DNA of 62,077 nucleotides, taken from Alphaproteobacteria bacterium. Its GTDB lineage: Bacteria > Pseudomonadota > Alphaproteobacteria > Caulobacterales > Parvularculaceae. The position numbers and the translations under genes are program-made. Where the stretch lies: contig WGLT01000025.1 of NCBI GenBank assembly GCA_016125425.1, forward strand, positions 1-62,077, read 5' to 3'. This document shows, in pieces, positions 47,952 through 57,250 of this stretch. The notes under the pieces are model-generated. The model was not told the origin of the DNA. It was given only the letters and a program-made list of their open reading frames with translations, and searched no databases. The number at the start of each line of letters is the position of its first letter. The stretch's first letter is position 1.

Positions 47952-48910
47952 TGGCCGATTTTAAGCGCGATGCAGACGATGAAGGCCGCATAGAGCAGGC
48001 ACATCAACACGCCCGCCAGACGGGATATGTCGCGCTTCAGGAAAATGAACCAGGAAACGACCAGCGCGGCGAAAATCATCGCCGGAATGTCGAAGCGCAG
48101 CGAGGCCGGATCAAATTGCGGCTGGCCGGCGACCCCGGCCGCGCCGCCCACGGCGAAGATATTGAAAATGTTCGAACCGACGACGCCGCCGAGCGCGACA
48201 TCCGACTTCTTGTGCAGCGCCGCCGCCGCCACGGTCGCCAGTTCCGGCAGCGACGTGCCGAAGGCGATCAGGGTGAGGCCGATCACCTCTTCGCGCACGC
48301 CAAGATCGGCGGCGAGCGCGGCGCCGTTGGTGACGAGAAGATGCGCCCCGACCGGCAGGCCGACGAGTCCGGCGATGAGAAAGATCGCCGCGCGTCCGCT
48401 CCGGCTCGCATATTCGGCGACGTCTTCGACCACCGGCTCGCCGCTGCCGCGCGCCGCGCGCCAGCCGGTGTACGAAATGTAGAGCACGATGCCGGCGAGA
48501 AGGCCTGCGCCCGCGCGCATATCGATGACGCCGCGCGTATAGGCGAGGATCGCAAAGGCGGCGGTCGCGACCAGCATGATCGCGCCATGTCGCGCAAGGC
48601 CCGGCACATGCGCCGATATCGGATAGATCACCGCCGGCAGACCCAGAATGAGCAGAACATTGGCGACGTTCGAGCCCATGATATTGCCGAGCGCGAGCCC
48701 GGCATTGCCCGAAAGCACGGCCTGGACGGTGACGAAAAGCTCCGGCGCGGACGTGCCGAACGCGACGATTGTCAGGCTGACGAGGAGAATGGGGACCCGC
48801 AGCGCGATCGCGAGACCGGCCGCGCCGCGCACGAGCAGGTCGCCTGCGACGAGCAGGAGGGCGATCCCGATGACGATAAGCCCGATCTCGAGCGCCATGC
48901 GCTCTCCCAA
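47948..48910 (-). CDS. Calcium/sodium antiporter (CaCA family, YrbG-like)
   Basis: A 320-residue inner-membrane exchanger with ten to eleven helices in two inverted repeats. The alpha-repeat motifs are TIVAFGTSAPELFVT and TLIAFGTSLPELATVAAAAL, each followed by the second half GNIMGSNVANVL and GGVVGSNIFNIF. It exports Ca2+ or imports Na+/K+ at the membrane. It is the first of three minus-strand genes (exchanger, SDR, folB), and a tiny membrane-peptide frame lies 51 bp upstream. Confidence 0.9.
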   Translation of the reverse strand: MGERMALEIGLIVIGIALLLVAGDLLVRGAAGLAIALRVPILLVSLTIVAFGTSAPELFVTVQAVLSGNAGLALGNIMGSNVANVLLILGLPAVIYPISAHVPGLARHGAIMLVATAAFAILAYTRGVIDMRAGAGLLAGIVLYISYTGWRAARGSGEPVVEDVAEYASRSGRAAIFLIAGLVGLPVGAHLLVTNGAALAADLGVREEVIGLTLIAFGTSLPELATVAAAALHKKSDVALGGVVGSNIFNIFAVGGAAGVAGQPQFDPASLRFDIPAMIFAALVVSWFIFLKRDISRLAGVLMCLLYAAFIVCIALKIGQ

Positions 48911-48961
48911 ATCCAGGCGGCGGAGAACCGGCCGCGCTTCAGTCCCGCGCGGCCATTGCGG

Positions 48962-49042
48962 TCAGTCGATCCGGCCTTTCTCAAAGATATTCAAGGCGGC
49001 CAGGAAGAGGACGAAGGCGAGGATCAAGAAAATTGCGTTCAT
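48962..49042 (-). CDS. 26-residue membrane peptide (small ORF)
   Basis: An ATG at 49042 opens 26 codons ending TGA at 48962. The peptide is one hydrophobic helix (MNAIFLILAFVLFLAALNIF) followed by a short charged tail EKGRID. AGGGG sits 6 bases before the ATG, a good ribosome site. The base composition is less GC-rich than the surrounding non-coding sequence, fitting coding of hydrophobic residues. It lies 51 bp upstream of the exchanger gene on the same strand. I know no named family; similar tiny membrane proteins occur near transporters. Confidence 0.55.
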   Translation of the reverse strand: MNAIFLILAFVLFLAALNIFEKGRID

Positions 49043-49261
49043 TTTTGCCCCTGTTTCCGTGCGGCCCGGCGCGTCGTGGGCGTCGGGCTCCTCCTCTATG
49101 GTCCCGCCCCTTATAGAACGCGTCGGCGGCGCGCCGCCAGCCCCAAGTCAGGATCCCTGTGAGGCGAAATCCTTCAAATGCCGACAATCGGGGAAAGAAT
49201 AATGTGATCGGCCTTCGCTAGGATCGCGGCGGGCAGAGGGACAGTTAAAGGGGGGCCGGCC

Positions 49262-49735
49262 GTGCTGAGTGATATTGCGACGCTTTTCGACACGCCGCTC
49301 GCGGTCGCGCCGCCGGCCGACCGTCGCGCCACGCGGCGTTTCGTCGATCTGTGGATGATGTGCGCGCGCGGCGGTTTTCCGAGCTGGTCGCAGATCCAGG
49401 CGGCGCAGCTCGGCCCCGATCGCGACTGGCTGTTCGCTGTCGATCTCGAGAAAAGCGCGGGCTTTCCCTATTTTATCTTTCTCGGCGACAAGCTCGCCAA
49501 ATTGTCGGACGTCTATCTGTCCGATCACACCGACTGGACGCTGTCGCTTCTCGACAAGGCGGTGGGCGACATCGAAGCCTGCGTCGCGGCGGGCGCGCCG
49601 CGGCTGCGCGAAGACGAACTGAAGCTGTGCGACGGGCGGCGCATTCTGTTCCGCGCGGTGGCCGCCCCTCTCGCCGATGACGGCGAACGCTTCACCCACG
49701 CCGCCGGCGTCGTCTCCGGCCGGCTCGCAGGATAA
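49262..49735 (+). CDS. PAS-like domain protein
   Basis: A 157-residue protein with a GTG start behind AAGGGGGG. Helical N-terminal residues (RRFVDLWMMCARGGFPSWSQI) precede a PAS-like core (FPYFIFLGDKLAKL, then GRRILFRAVAAPLADDG). The pattern resembles the PAS_5/rhizobial single-domain PAS proteins often annotated hypothetical. No output domain is present, so it may be a sensory or scaffolding subunit. The ligand is unknown. Confidence 0.65.
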   Translation: MLSDIATLFDTPLAVAPPADRRATRRFVDLWMMCARGGFPSWSQIQAAQLGPDRDWLFAVDLEKSAGFPYFIFLGDKLAKLSDVYLSDHTDWTLSLLDKAVGDIEACVAAGAPRLREDELKLCDGRRILFRAVAAPLADDGERFTHAAGVVSGRLAG

Positions 49736-49912
49736 GCGCGCGGGCGGATCGCCGGACTCTTTGCGAAAACCGAACGCGTTTCCGCGCCTCCCGCCGGACG
49801 GGACGTCGCGTGCCGGTTGACGTCGCTTCGAAGTCGGCCGAGCTTGCTCTTGCGCATATTTTGGCGCGTATCGGCGCAGCACGAACTTGACGCGCGAGGG
49901 AGCGGTTCGGCG

Positions 49913-50188
49913 ATGAAGGTCATTGTATCACTTCTTCTTTTTCTCGCCGGCGCCGGCTGCGTCGTTTATTCCTATGTCGGGTCGCTGATCGCTTTCGCCG
50001 GCGATGTCAGGCGCGCCGCCGATCAGGGCGACGGATTCGGGGCCTTTGCGAAGGTCGCGGACTTCCTTCTCGCCGGAGAAGTTCCGCGGCTGACAAGCTT
50101 CCTTTATGTCGGCGTCCTCCTGATTGCGATTGCGGTCGTTAACCTCATCGTGAGAAGCAAGCCGAATGACCGAAGAGATCCTCTTTGA
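49913..50188 (+). CDS. Small two-helix membrane protein
   Basis: A 91-residue protein from ATG 49913. One helix is at residues 4-27 (VSLLLFLAGAGCVVYSYVGS) and a second at 65-82 (FLYVGVLLIAIAVVNLIV), with a short hydrophilic loop between. It overlaps the start of the next gene by 23 bp, suggesting co-expression. I do not recognise a family. An upstream extension of the frame to 49817 lacks a good ribosome site. Confidence 0.6.
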   Translation: MKVIVSLLLFLAGAGCVVYSYVGSLIAFAGDVRRAADQGDGFGAFAKVADFLLAGEVPRLTSFLYVGVLLIAIAVVNLIVRSKPNDRRDPL

Positions 50189-51224
50189 ACGACGCGGAGA
50201 ATGGGGCTTTATCACGCTGAACCGGCCGCAGGCGCTGAACGCGCTGACGCCGGGGATGGTGAAAAGCTTTCGCGAGCATCTCGTGCGGTGGGACGCCGAT
50301 CCCGCCATTCGGGCGATCCTCGTCAAGGGCGCGGGCGACCGCGCCTTCTGCGCGGGCGCGGACATTCGCTGGCTCTATAACAATGCGCGCAGCCGCCCGG
50401 CGGACGCTCTTGCGTTCTTCCATGAGGAATACCGCAATAACGCGCAGATTCACCGGCTTACAAAACCCTATGTCGCGCTCATCGACGGCGTCGTGATGGG
50501 GGGCGGCGTCGGCGTCTCCGTGCACGGAGATTTTCGCGTCGCCGGCGACCGCACGCTTTTCGCCATGCCGGAGACGGCGATCGGCCTCTTCCCCGATGTC
50601 GGGGGCGGCTATTTCATGCCGCGCCTGCATGGCGGCGTCGGGCTCTATTATGCGCTGACCGGCGCGCGGGGGACCGCGGCCGACTGCATGGCCGCCGGCC
50701 TTGCGACGCATTACGTTCCGAGCGGGAAGATTCCCGCGCTCGAACGCCGGCTGACGGAGCTTTCTTTCGGCGGCCACGCGCATGCCGATATCGAGGCTGT
50801 GCTCGATTCGGCCTCGGAGGACCCGGGTCATGCGTCCCTCAACGATATCCGCCCGCGCATAGCCGAGCTTTTTCAGGGCCATGAGCGCCTGGAAGATCTG
50901 ATCGCGGGGCTTGAAAAGGATGGCGGCCAGTTCGCGAAAGAGACGCTCGCGACGCTCGTGAGGATGTCGCCGACTTCGCTGAAGCTCACCTTCGAGCAGA
51001 TGAAGCGCGGCCATGGCGAGGATTTCGACGCGGTCATGCGCATGGAATACCGCATGGTCTGCCGCGTGATGGAGGGGTGCGATTTCTTCGAAGGCGTGCG
51101 CGCGCAAATCATCGACAAGGATCGCTGCCCGAAATGGCGCCCGGCGAGCCTCGCCGAGGTGTCCGACGCCGAGATCGACAAATATTTCGCCCCGCTCGGC
51201 GCGGGCGAACTGACGCTGCCGTGA
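50166..51224 (+). CDS. Enoyl-CoA hydratase-family protein (3-hydroxyisobutyryl-CoA hydrolase-like)
   Basis: A 352-residue crotonase-fold protein of the HIBCH type, which is longer than ordinary enoyl-CoA hydratases. FCAGADIRWLYN and the oxyanion hole DGVVMGGGVGVSVHGDFRVA, followed by PETAIGLFPDVGGGYF, match this subgroup and carry the catalytic Glu. In valine breakdown it releases 3-hydroxyisobutyrate from its CoA ester. Other short acyl-CoA hydrolase roles are possible. A small membrane protein gene overlaps its start. Confidence 0.85.
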   Translation: MTEEILFERRGEWGFITLNRPQALNALTPGMVKSFREHLVRWDADPAIRAILVKGAGDRAFCAGADIRWLYNNARSRPADALAFFHEEYRNNAQIHRLTKPYVALIDGVVMGGGVGVSVHGDFRVAGDRTLFAMPETAIGLFPDVGGGYFMPRLHGGVGLYYALTGARGTAADCMAAGLATHYVPSGKIPALERRLTELSFGGHAHADIEAVLDSASEDPGHASLNDIRPRIAELFQGHERLEDLIAGLEKDGGQFAKETLATLVRMSPTSLKLTFEQMKRGHGEDFDAVMRMEYRMVCRVMEGCDFFEGVRAQIIDKDRCPKWRPASLAEVSDAEIDKYFAPLGAGELTLP

Positions 51225-51244
51225 CCCTTGGGCGGGCCGGGCCT

Positions 51245-51589
51245 CTAGACCGGCCCGCGATCGAAGGCGAGGCCGGCTTCCAGCTCCTTCTGCCAGACCA
51301 CGGCGGCGCGAAAGGTCTGGCCGGTCTGGTCGACCTTGAGATTGACCCGCGAAGGCAAGGGGTGCGCGCCCTCAAGCACGATCTTCACCCCGCCCGAAGA
51401 GACGTCCTTGATGATGCACTTGACTTCGGACCGGTCGGCGAGAATCACCCGCGCAAAGCGATAGGAGGGCTTGCGGTCTTCGCCCCGGCGCGGCCTCTCT
51501 TTCGCCGGCGGCGGCGTCCAATCCACCGGCTTCGCGGTCTTGATCGCAGCCAGCCGTTTGGAAAGCTGGTCTTTATTATTCTTGGCCAT
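51245..51589 (-). CDS. PilZ domain protein
   Basis: A 114-residue protein from ATG 51589. A basic N-terminal ~45 residues (KERPRRGEDRKPSYRFARV) lead into a small beta-barrel with DVSSGGVKIVLEG, the PilZ motif [DN]xSxxG. The arginines before the barrel fit the RxxxR c-di-GMP-binding element only loosely. It may be a c-di-GMP receptor or a structural PilZ. It is convergent with the crotonase gene and divergent from the ABC exporter. Confidence 0.78.
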   Translation of the reverse strand: MAKNNKDQLSKRLAAIKTAKPVDWTPPPAKERPRRGEDRKPSYRFARVILADRSEVKCIIKDVSSGGVKIVLEGAHPLPSRVNLKVDQTGQTFRAAVVWQKELEAGLAFDRGPV

Positions 51590-51791
51590 GGCGGTTCGTT
51601 TTACCGAGGCGCTAGCATGGATATATGGTGCGCACGCTTGAACGCCGCTATGGCTCGACCATGAAAGCGGGACAATGTAACGCATTCATCAGATGTATAG
51701 GCCCGTTCGCGCTCAATTCTCCAGCCCCCGGGCGGCGCCTTTGGCGAAATAGACTGGAAACGCCCGGGGCGTCAGCCCATTTAGGCGCGAC

Positions 51792-53627
51792 ATGACGACA
51801 CCGCAGTTTGATGAAATTAGCGTGAAGCCGCAGAGCTTTACGAGGGCCCTCGCCCGGATGACGGGCGTCCTCTGGCGTCCCGAAATGAAACGCTGGCGGG
51901 GCCGGATGGCGCTGGCGCTCGCCCTGACGGTCGCCTCGAAGGTCTTTTCGGTGCTGTCGCCGGTCTGGATGGGGGCGGGGATCAACAGGGCGGCGGCGGG
52001 CGAGGGCGCGGGCGCGGCGCTGCCGGCCTTCGCGCTGTTCTTCCTCTTCTTCGCCGCGGCGCGCTTCCTCGCGAACGGGCTGCCGCAGATCCGCGACGCC
52101 TTTTTCACGCGCGTGACGCAGGATGCGAATCGGCTTGTCGCGGTCGAGGCCTTCGCCCACGCGCAGTCGCAATCGCTGCAATTCCATCTGACGCGGCGCG
52201 CCGGCGCCCTGAACCGCATCATCGAGCGCGGCGCCGGGGCGATGGAATTCATGCTGCGCTTTCTCGCTTTCAATATCGGGCCGACCATTGTCGAACTCCT
52301 GCTCGCCGCGTCCGTGATGGCGGGGCTCTATTCGTGGAAGCTCGCCGTCGCCGCGGTCGCCACGATCGGCGTCTATTCGGTCTTCACCGTCGTCGTTACG
52401 GAATGGCGCAACGCGCTCCGCCGTCAGATGAATGAAGCCGACACCGAGCTTCGGGCGATCGCGGTCGACACGCTGACGAATTTCGAGACCGTGAAGGCGT
52501 TCGGGGCCGAGCGCCGCGAAGCCGATCGCTATGACAGGGCGATGCAGGCCTACAATGACCGCTATGTCAAAACGATGCAGTCGCTCGCGCTGCTGAATGC
52601 GGGGCAGGAATTCGTCATGACGGCCGGGCTTCTCGCGGCCGCGCTCATCGCGGGTTACGCCGTTGTGAGCGGCGCGATGAAGCCGGGCGACATCACCGCC
52701 GTCATCTTGATGCTGACGAATATATACCGGCCGCTCAACATATTGGGATTCGCGTGGCGCGAGATCAAACAGGGCGCCGTCGACATCGAAAAGCTGTTCG
52801 ACCTGCTCGATCTCAAGGCCGATATTGAAGACGCGCCGCACGCCAGGCCTCTCGCAGCGACGCGCGGGGAGATCCGTTTCGAGCATGTGACGTTCGCGCA
52901 TGAAGGCCGCCAGAGCGGCCTCGATGACGTCAGTTTCCGGATTCCGGGCGGGGCTTTCGTCGGGCTCGCGGGTCCGAGCGGGGCGGGAAAGTCGACGATC
53001 CTGCGGCTTCTCTATCGCTTTTACGATCCGGCTTCGGGACGCATACTGATCGACGGACAGGACCTGCGCGATGTGACCCAGGAATCGCTGCGCCGCACGC
53101 TCGGCCTCGTGCCGCAGGAAGTCGTTCTGTTCAACGACACCTTGCGGTTCAACCTGTCCTACGCCCGCCCCGAAGCGAGCGAGGAGGAAATCATGGCGGC
53201 GGCGCGGCGCGCCCAGCTTGGCTCCTTCATCGAGAGCCTGCCGAAGGGGCTCGACACCCGGGTCGGCGAGCGCGGCCTGAAGCTTTCGGGCGGCGAGAAG
53301 CAGCGCGTGGGCGTCGCGCGCGCCATCCTGCTTGACCCGCCCATCCTCATTCTCGACGAGGCGACTTCTTCGCTCGATTCCGAGACGGAGCGGGAGGTGC
53401 AGGGCGCGCTTTCGGAAGCTGCGAAAGGCCGCACGACCATCGCGGTGGCGCACCGGCTCTCAACCATCGCCGGCGCCGATCTCATCCTCGTGCTGGACAA
53501 TGGGCGCATCGTCGAACAGGGCCGGCACGGCGAACTTCTCGCCCGAAACGGCCTCTATGCGGCGCTCTGGCGTCGCCAGACGGAAGGCGAAGGCGCTGAA
53601 GCGCGCGAGCGCGCGCCGGCGGAATAG
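51792..53627 (+). CDS. ABC exporter of the Atm1/heavy-metal (HMT) type
   Basis: A 611-residue half transporter with an N-terminal six-helix domain fused to an ATPase. DTLTNFETVKAFGAE in the membrane domain is the hallmark of Atm1-like exporters. Walker A is GPSGAGKST, the signature is LSGGEKQR and Walker B is ILILDEATS. Homologues move glutathione-metal complexes or glutathione persulfide out of the cytoplasm and confer metal tolerance. It works as a homodimer. The ATG lies 17 bp downstream of the 51-52 kb intergenic segment and no partner gene is adjacent. Confidence 0.9.
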   Translation: MTTPQFDEISVKPQSFTRALARMTGVLWRPEMKRWRGRMALALALTVASKVFSVLSPVWMGAGINRAAAGEGAGAALPAFALFFLFFAAARFLANGLPQIRDAFFTRVTQDANRLVAVEAFAHAQSQSLQFHLTRRAGALNRIIERGAGAMEFMLRFLAFNIGPTIVELLLAASVMAGLYSWKLAVAAVATIGVYSVFTVVVTEWRNALRRQMNEADTELRAIAVDTLTNFETVKAFGAERREADRYDRAMQAYNDRYVKTMQSLALLNAGQEFVMTAGLLAAALIAGYAVVSGAMKPGDITAVILMLTNIYRPLNILGFAWREIKQGAVDIEKLFDLLDLKADIEDAPHARPLAATRGEIRFEHVTFAHEGRQSGLDDVSFRIPGGAFVGLAGPSGAGKSTILRLLYRFYDPASGRILIDGQDLRDVTQESLRRTLGLVPQEVVLFNDTLRFNLSYARPEASEEEIMAAARRAQLGSFIESLPKGLDTRVGERGLKLSGGEKQRVGVARAILLDPPILILDEATSSLDSETEREVQGALSEAAKGRTTIAVAHRLSTIAGADLILVLDNGRIVEQGRHGELLARNGLYAALWRRQTEGEGAEARERAPAE

Positions 53628-53647
53628 GCCGGCCGCTGCGCGCCCGT

Positions 53648-54607
53648 CTATAGCTTCAGGCGCGCGCGCGCGGCGGCGTATTCTTCGGTCAGGCGATCGA
53701 CGAAACGGCCGGCCGGTACGACGTTCTTGACCGCGCCGATGCCCTGGCCGGAGCCCCAGATGTCGCGCCAGGCCTTTTTCGCCGACTCTCCGCCGCCGAA
53801 ATTCATTTTCGAGGGGTCGCTCTGCGGCAGATTATCAGGGTCGAGCCCCGCCGCGACGATGGAGGGCTTCAGGTAATTGCCGTGCACGCCGGTGAAAAGG
53901 TTCGTGTACACAATATCATCGGCGGCGCCCTCGACGATCGCCTGCTTATACGCCTGAACGGCGTTCGCTTCCTCTGTCGCGATGAAGGCGGAGCCGATAT
54001 AGGCGAAATCGGCGCCCATCGCCTCGGCCGCGAGCACGCCGGCCCCGGTCGCGATTGCGCCGGAAAGCGCGACGGGCCCAGAGAACCATTCGCGCACCTC
54101 CGCGACGAGGGCGAAAGGCGAAAGCGTGCCGGCGTGTCCGCCCGCGCCTGCGGCGACGAGAATCAGCCCGTCCGCGCCTTTGGCGATCGCCTTCTTTGCG
54201 AACATATTGTTGATAACGTCATGCAGGACGACCCCGCCATAGGAGTGGACGGCCTCATAGACCTCCTCGCGCGCTCCGAGCGAACAGATGACGATCGGAA
54301 CCTCATGCTTCACGCAAGTCTCCAGATCTTTCATCAGCCGGTCGTTTGAACGGTGAACAATCTGGTTGACGGCGAAGGGCGCGGCCGGTCGGTCCGGATT
54401 TTCGTCGTTATGGCGGGCGAGCGCCTCCTTGATCTCGGTCAGCCATTCGTCAAGCTTTTCCTGCGGACGCGCGTTGAGCGCCGGAAATGATCCTATGACG
54501 CCGGCGCGGCACTGCGCGACCACGAGCTTCGGATTGGAGACGATGAAGAGCGGCGCCCCGATCACGGGAATGCGCATTTGTTTTTTTATTTCATCGAAAG
54601 TCGTCAT
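53648..54607 (-). CDS. Nitronate monooxygenase (2-nitropropane dioxygenase family)
   Basis: A 319-residue FMN-binding TIM-barrel protein. APLFIVSNPKLV at the N terminus, LILVAAGAGGHAGTL and FAYIGSAFIATEEA are the FMN and phosphate-binding motifs of the class. It oxidises alkyl nitronates or detoxifies propionate-3-nitronate; some relatives act on other CoA or keto substrates. It is transcribed convergently to the ABC exporter. Nothing in the context fixes a substrate. Confidence 0.86.
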   Translation of the reverse strand: MTTFDEIKKQMRIPVIGAPLFIVSNPKLVVAQCRAGVIGSFPALNARPQEKLDEWLTEIKEALARHNDENPDRPAAPFAVNQIVHRSNDRLMKDLETCVKHEVPIVICSLGAREEVYEAVHSYGGVVLHDVINNMFAKKAIAKGADGLILVAAGAGGHAGTLSPFALVAEVREWFSGPVALSGAIATGAGVLAAEAMGADFAYIGSAFIATEEANAVQAYKQAIVEGAADDIVYTNLFTGVHGNYLKPSIVAAGLDPDNLPQSDPSKMNFGGGESAKKAWRDIWGSGQGIGAVKNVVPAGRFVDRLTEEYAAARARLKL

Positions 54608-54743
54608 GACCGCTCCCTCGCCGATGCAAACCGAACGCTAGCGGGTTGATGCGTCGGCGCGCAATGGCGGGGCGCAGCGCATTCGTGGATAGGGCGTCAG
54701 GGGGAATTGAAAAGCGCCGGCGTCCGGTCCCTTTATTCCCCGG

Positions 54744-55898
54744 TCAGGCCGGGCGCTGCGTCTTCTGCGCGATCGCGTCCGGCGCGCCCGGCTCCAGCCG
54801 GATGCGGCGGCGTTCGCCGGCGCGAAAGGCGAGCAGAAACAGGCCGCACATCAAGATGAGGCCTGCGATCGCCGCGAGGAGCGCCAGACCCGAGACCTGC
54901 TCTTTGATCAGCACCCAGAAAAACTGTCCGATGCAGAGGGTCGAAACGATGATCAGCGTCGAAGCGCGCGGCAGGCGATTGACGATAATGGCGCCGAAGG
55001 GCGCGCCGAGCGCGACGACAGGCGCGGCCGCGAGCCAGTTATAGAATACTTCCGGCGATACGCTGTAGAGATCGGGATCGATCCTCGACAGGGCGAGATT
55101 GGACGAAATGCCGATCAGGGATGTGAAGGCCATCAGAATGACCGAGGTCGGAATCGCAATCTTGATGTCTCCGCGGAAGAAAAGAACCAGCGCGGCGTAG
55201 ATCATCATGTCGATGCCGACGCCGGTCAGCGCTGCGACGACGCCGCCGAGCAGGCCGATCGTCCATCCGATCGGCCTGTCGAACGCGCCATGCGGGGGGC
55301 GGTGGCCTTCGGGCGCGACGATCGCCTTGATCTTCAGATAGTGAATGACGCCGAAGCTCGCCCAGACAACGGCGAAAAGCAGTTTCACGCCGAGATCGGA
55401 AACAAAGGGCGCGACGAAGGCGGCGCCAAAAGGCGTTCCGACGGCCGAGCCCAGAAGCGCCGGTTTCAAAAGGCCCCAGTCGATCGGCCGCCGCGCCGAC
55501 AGGATGTAGATGCTCGCCGAAACCATGCCGACCGATTGCACGGCGAGGCCGAAATTGCGTCCGAGCGTGGCGGGCAGGTCGAACAGCAGGACCAGGATCG
55601 GAAAGCCGACCGTGCCGCCGCCCATCGGGGTCGAGCCGGCGACGTAGGAGCCTGCGGCCATGGCGAGGGAGATCGGCCAATGGGCTTTGACGACCGGCCA
55701 GAGCCCGGTCGTCAGCACGACGCCCGCCCAGGACGAATAGAAAATGCAAAGCCAGAGAAAGAAAGGCCGCAGTCGGCGCGACAGCGCCGCCCTTTCATCG
55801 CGCCAAGGCGTGTCCGACGCCGTAACGATCGAAAGCCCCCGCCCGCAAATCAACGCCGCGATGATACACGGCGCGCGGAAAGCCGCAATCGCCCGCAA
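54744..55898 (-). CDS. TauE/SafE-family membrane permease
   Basis: A 384-residue polytopic protein of the sulfite exporter TauE/SafE (TSUP) family, with about nine helices and the two homologous halves typical of the fold (TPMGGGTVGFPILVLLF and ALTGVGIDMMIYAALVLF). It may move sulfite, sulfoacetate or related anions. It lies 28 bp downstream of cobS on the same strand, in the place where cobT is found in many relatives. A sulfur role would match the sqr region, but nothing else ties the two together. Confidence 0.82.
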   Translation of the reverse strand: MRAIAAFRAPCIIAALICGRGLSIVTASDTPWRDERAALSRRLRPFFLWLCIFYSSWAGVVLTTGLWPVVKAHWPISLAMAAGSYVAGSTPMGGGTVGFPILVLLFDLPATLGRNFGLAVQSVGMVSASIYILSARRPIDWGLLKPALLGSAVGTPFGAAFVAPFVSDLGVKLLFAVVWASFGVIHYLKIKAIVAPEGHRPPHGAFDRPIGWTIGLLGGVVAALTGVGIDMMIYAALVLFFRGDIKIAIPTSVILMAFTSLIGISSNLALSRIDPDLYSVSPEVFYNWLAAAPVVALGAPFGAIIVNRLPRASTLIIVSTLCIGQFFWVLIKEQVSGLALLAAIAGLILMCGLFLLAFRAGERRRIRLEPGAPDAIAQKTQRPA

Positions 55899-55926
55899 TG
55901 CCGAGGGCAGGCCGTCCGGCCGCCGG

Positions 55927-56916
55927 TCAGGCCACTTCCACCTGCGGCGCGGCTTCGGGAAGGTCTTCGCCGAAGGCGCGCTGATAGAATTCGGCGACCG
56001 TCGGACGTTCGAGTTCGTCGCATTTGTTGAGGAATGTGACGCGGAAGGCGTAGCCGATATCCTGGAAAATCTCTGCGTTCTGCGCCCAGGTGATGACAGT
56101 GCGCGGGCTCATCACAGTCGAGATGTCGCCATTAATGAACGCGTTGCGAGTCATATCGGCGACGCGGACCATGGCGTCGATGGCGGCGCGGCCCTCTTTC
56201 GAATTGTAAAGCGGCGCTTTGGCGATGACGATCTCCATCTCCTCGTCATGCGGCAGATAGTTCAGCGTGGTGACGATCGACCAGCGGTCCATCTGGCCCT
56301 GATTGATCTGCTGCGTGCCGTGATACAGCCCAGTCGTGTCGCCGAGACCGATGGTGTTCGTTGTCGAGAAAAGGCGGAACCAGGGATTCGGCGTCAAAAC
56401 GCGGTTCTGGTCCAGCAAGGTCAGCCGGCCTTCCGCCTCAAGCACGCGCTGGATGACAAACATCACATCCGGACGGCCCGCATCATATTCGTCGAAGACG
56501 AGGGCAACGGGCCGTTGAAACGCCCATGGCAGAATGCCTTCCTTGAAAGCGGTCACCTGCACGCCGTTTTCTACGACGATCGCATCCTTGCCGATGAGAT
56601 CGATGCGGCTGACATGGCTGTCGAGGTTGACGCGAACGCAAGGCCAGTTGAGGCGCGCCGCGACCTGTTCGATATGCGTCGACTTTCCGGTGCCGTGATA
56701 TCCCTGGATCATCACGCGCCGATTATGCGCAAAGCCGGCGAGGATCGCACGCGTCGTCTGCGGATCGAAACGATAGGCCGGATCGGTCGTCGGCACATAT
56801 TCGTTCGGCTCGGCGAAAGCCGGAACGGACATGTCGAAATCGACGCCGAAGACTTCCCGCGCGCTGACGGTCTTCTCGGGTTTTTCGAGGAATTTGTGGT
56901 CGGTGATCTCAGCCAT
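55927..56916 (-). CDS. cobS: Cobaltochelatase subunit CobS
   Basis: A 329-residue AAA+ ATPase of the aerobic cobaltochelatase, which inserts cobalt into hydrogenobyrinate a,c-diamide with CobN and CobT. The Walker A motif is [10 protein letters not shown] near residue 72, Walker B is [10 protein letters not shown], and the arginine-finger region follows. Length and sequence match CobS of rhizobia. cobT, often next to it, is absent here; a TauE-type gene follows. Upstream lies a ModC-like remnant and the J-domain gene that commonly neighbours cobS. Confidence 0.93.
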   Translation of the reverse strand: MAEITDHKFLEKPEKTVSAREVFGVDFDMSVPAFAEPNEYVPTTDPAYRFDPQTTRAILAGFAHNRRVMIQGYHGTGKSTHIEQVAARLNWPCVRVNLDSHVSRIDLIGKDAIVVENGVQVTAFKEGILPWAFQRPVALVFDEYDAGRPDVMFVIQRVLEAEGRLTLLDQNRVLTPNPWFRLFSTTNTIGLGDTTGLYHGTQQINQGQMDRWSIVTTLNYLPHDEEMEIVIAKAPLYNSKEGRAAIDAMVRVADMTRNAFINGDISTVMSPRTVITWAQNAEIFQDIGYAFRVTFLNKCDELERPTVAEFYQRAFGEDLPEAAPQVEVA

Positions 56917-57030
56917 GGCTTTGGGCGGCGTCTTTCAACGTTCTGGTTTCCAACAAGCGGGCGGACCCTCGCCTGAACGAGGCCCGGATTCAAGGCCGCC
57001 CGGCAGGCCGAACGGGTCTTTCATCGGGAT

Positions 57031-57240
57031 TTGGCAGGCCGGCGGGGCGAACGCAAGGCTGTGCCGTCCGTCGCGATCGGCGCGGCGGGCGCCGGTCATG
57101 TGGACGCGCCGTTTTTTTGCGGCGATGTGCGGCTCGTCGCGGAGATCACGACCTTCTCGAAAGACCGCCTCGGGCTTCAAACCGGCATGCGGGCCTATGC
57201 GATGATCAAGTCGGTGATGATCGATCGCGCGGCGGGCTAA
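57031..57240 (+). pseudogene. TOBE-domain remnant, ModC-like C terminus
   Basis: A 69-codon frame without a good start. Its last ~45 residues, GDVRLVAEITTFSKDRLGLQ then MRAYAMIKSVMID, match the C-terminal TOBE (molybdate-binding) domain of ModC ATPases. No ATPase domain precedes it; a stop lies 50 bp upstream in frame and the rest of the 56917-57030 stretch shows no coding character. I read it as the 3' stub of a deleted modC, or a stand-alone TOBE protein with an unusual start. It is antisense to nothing known. Confidence 0.4.
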
Positions 57241-57250
57241 GGGCGCCTTC

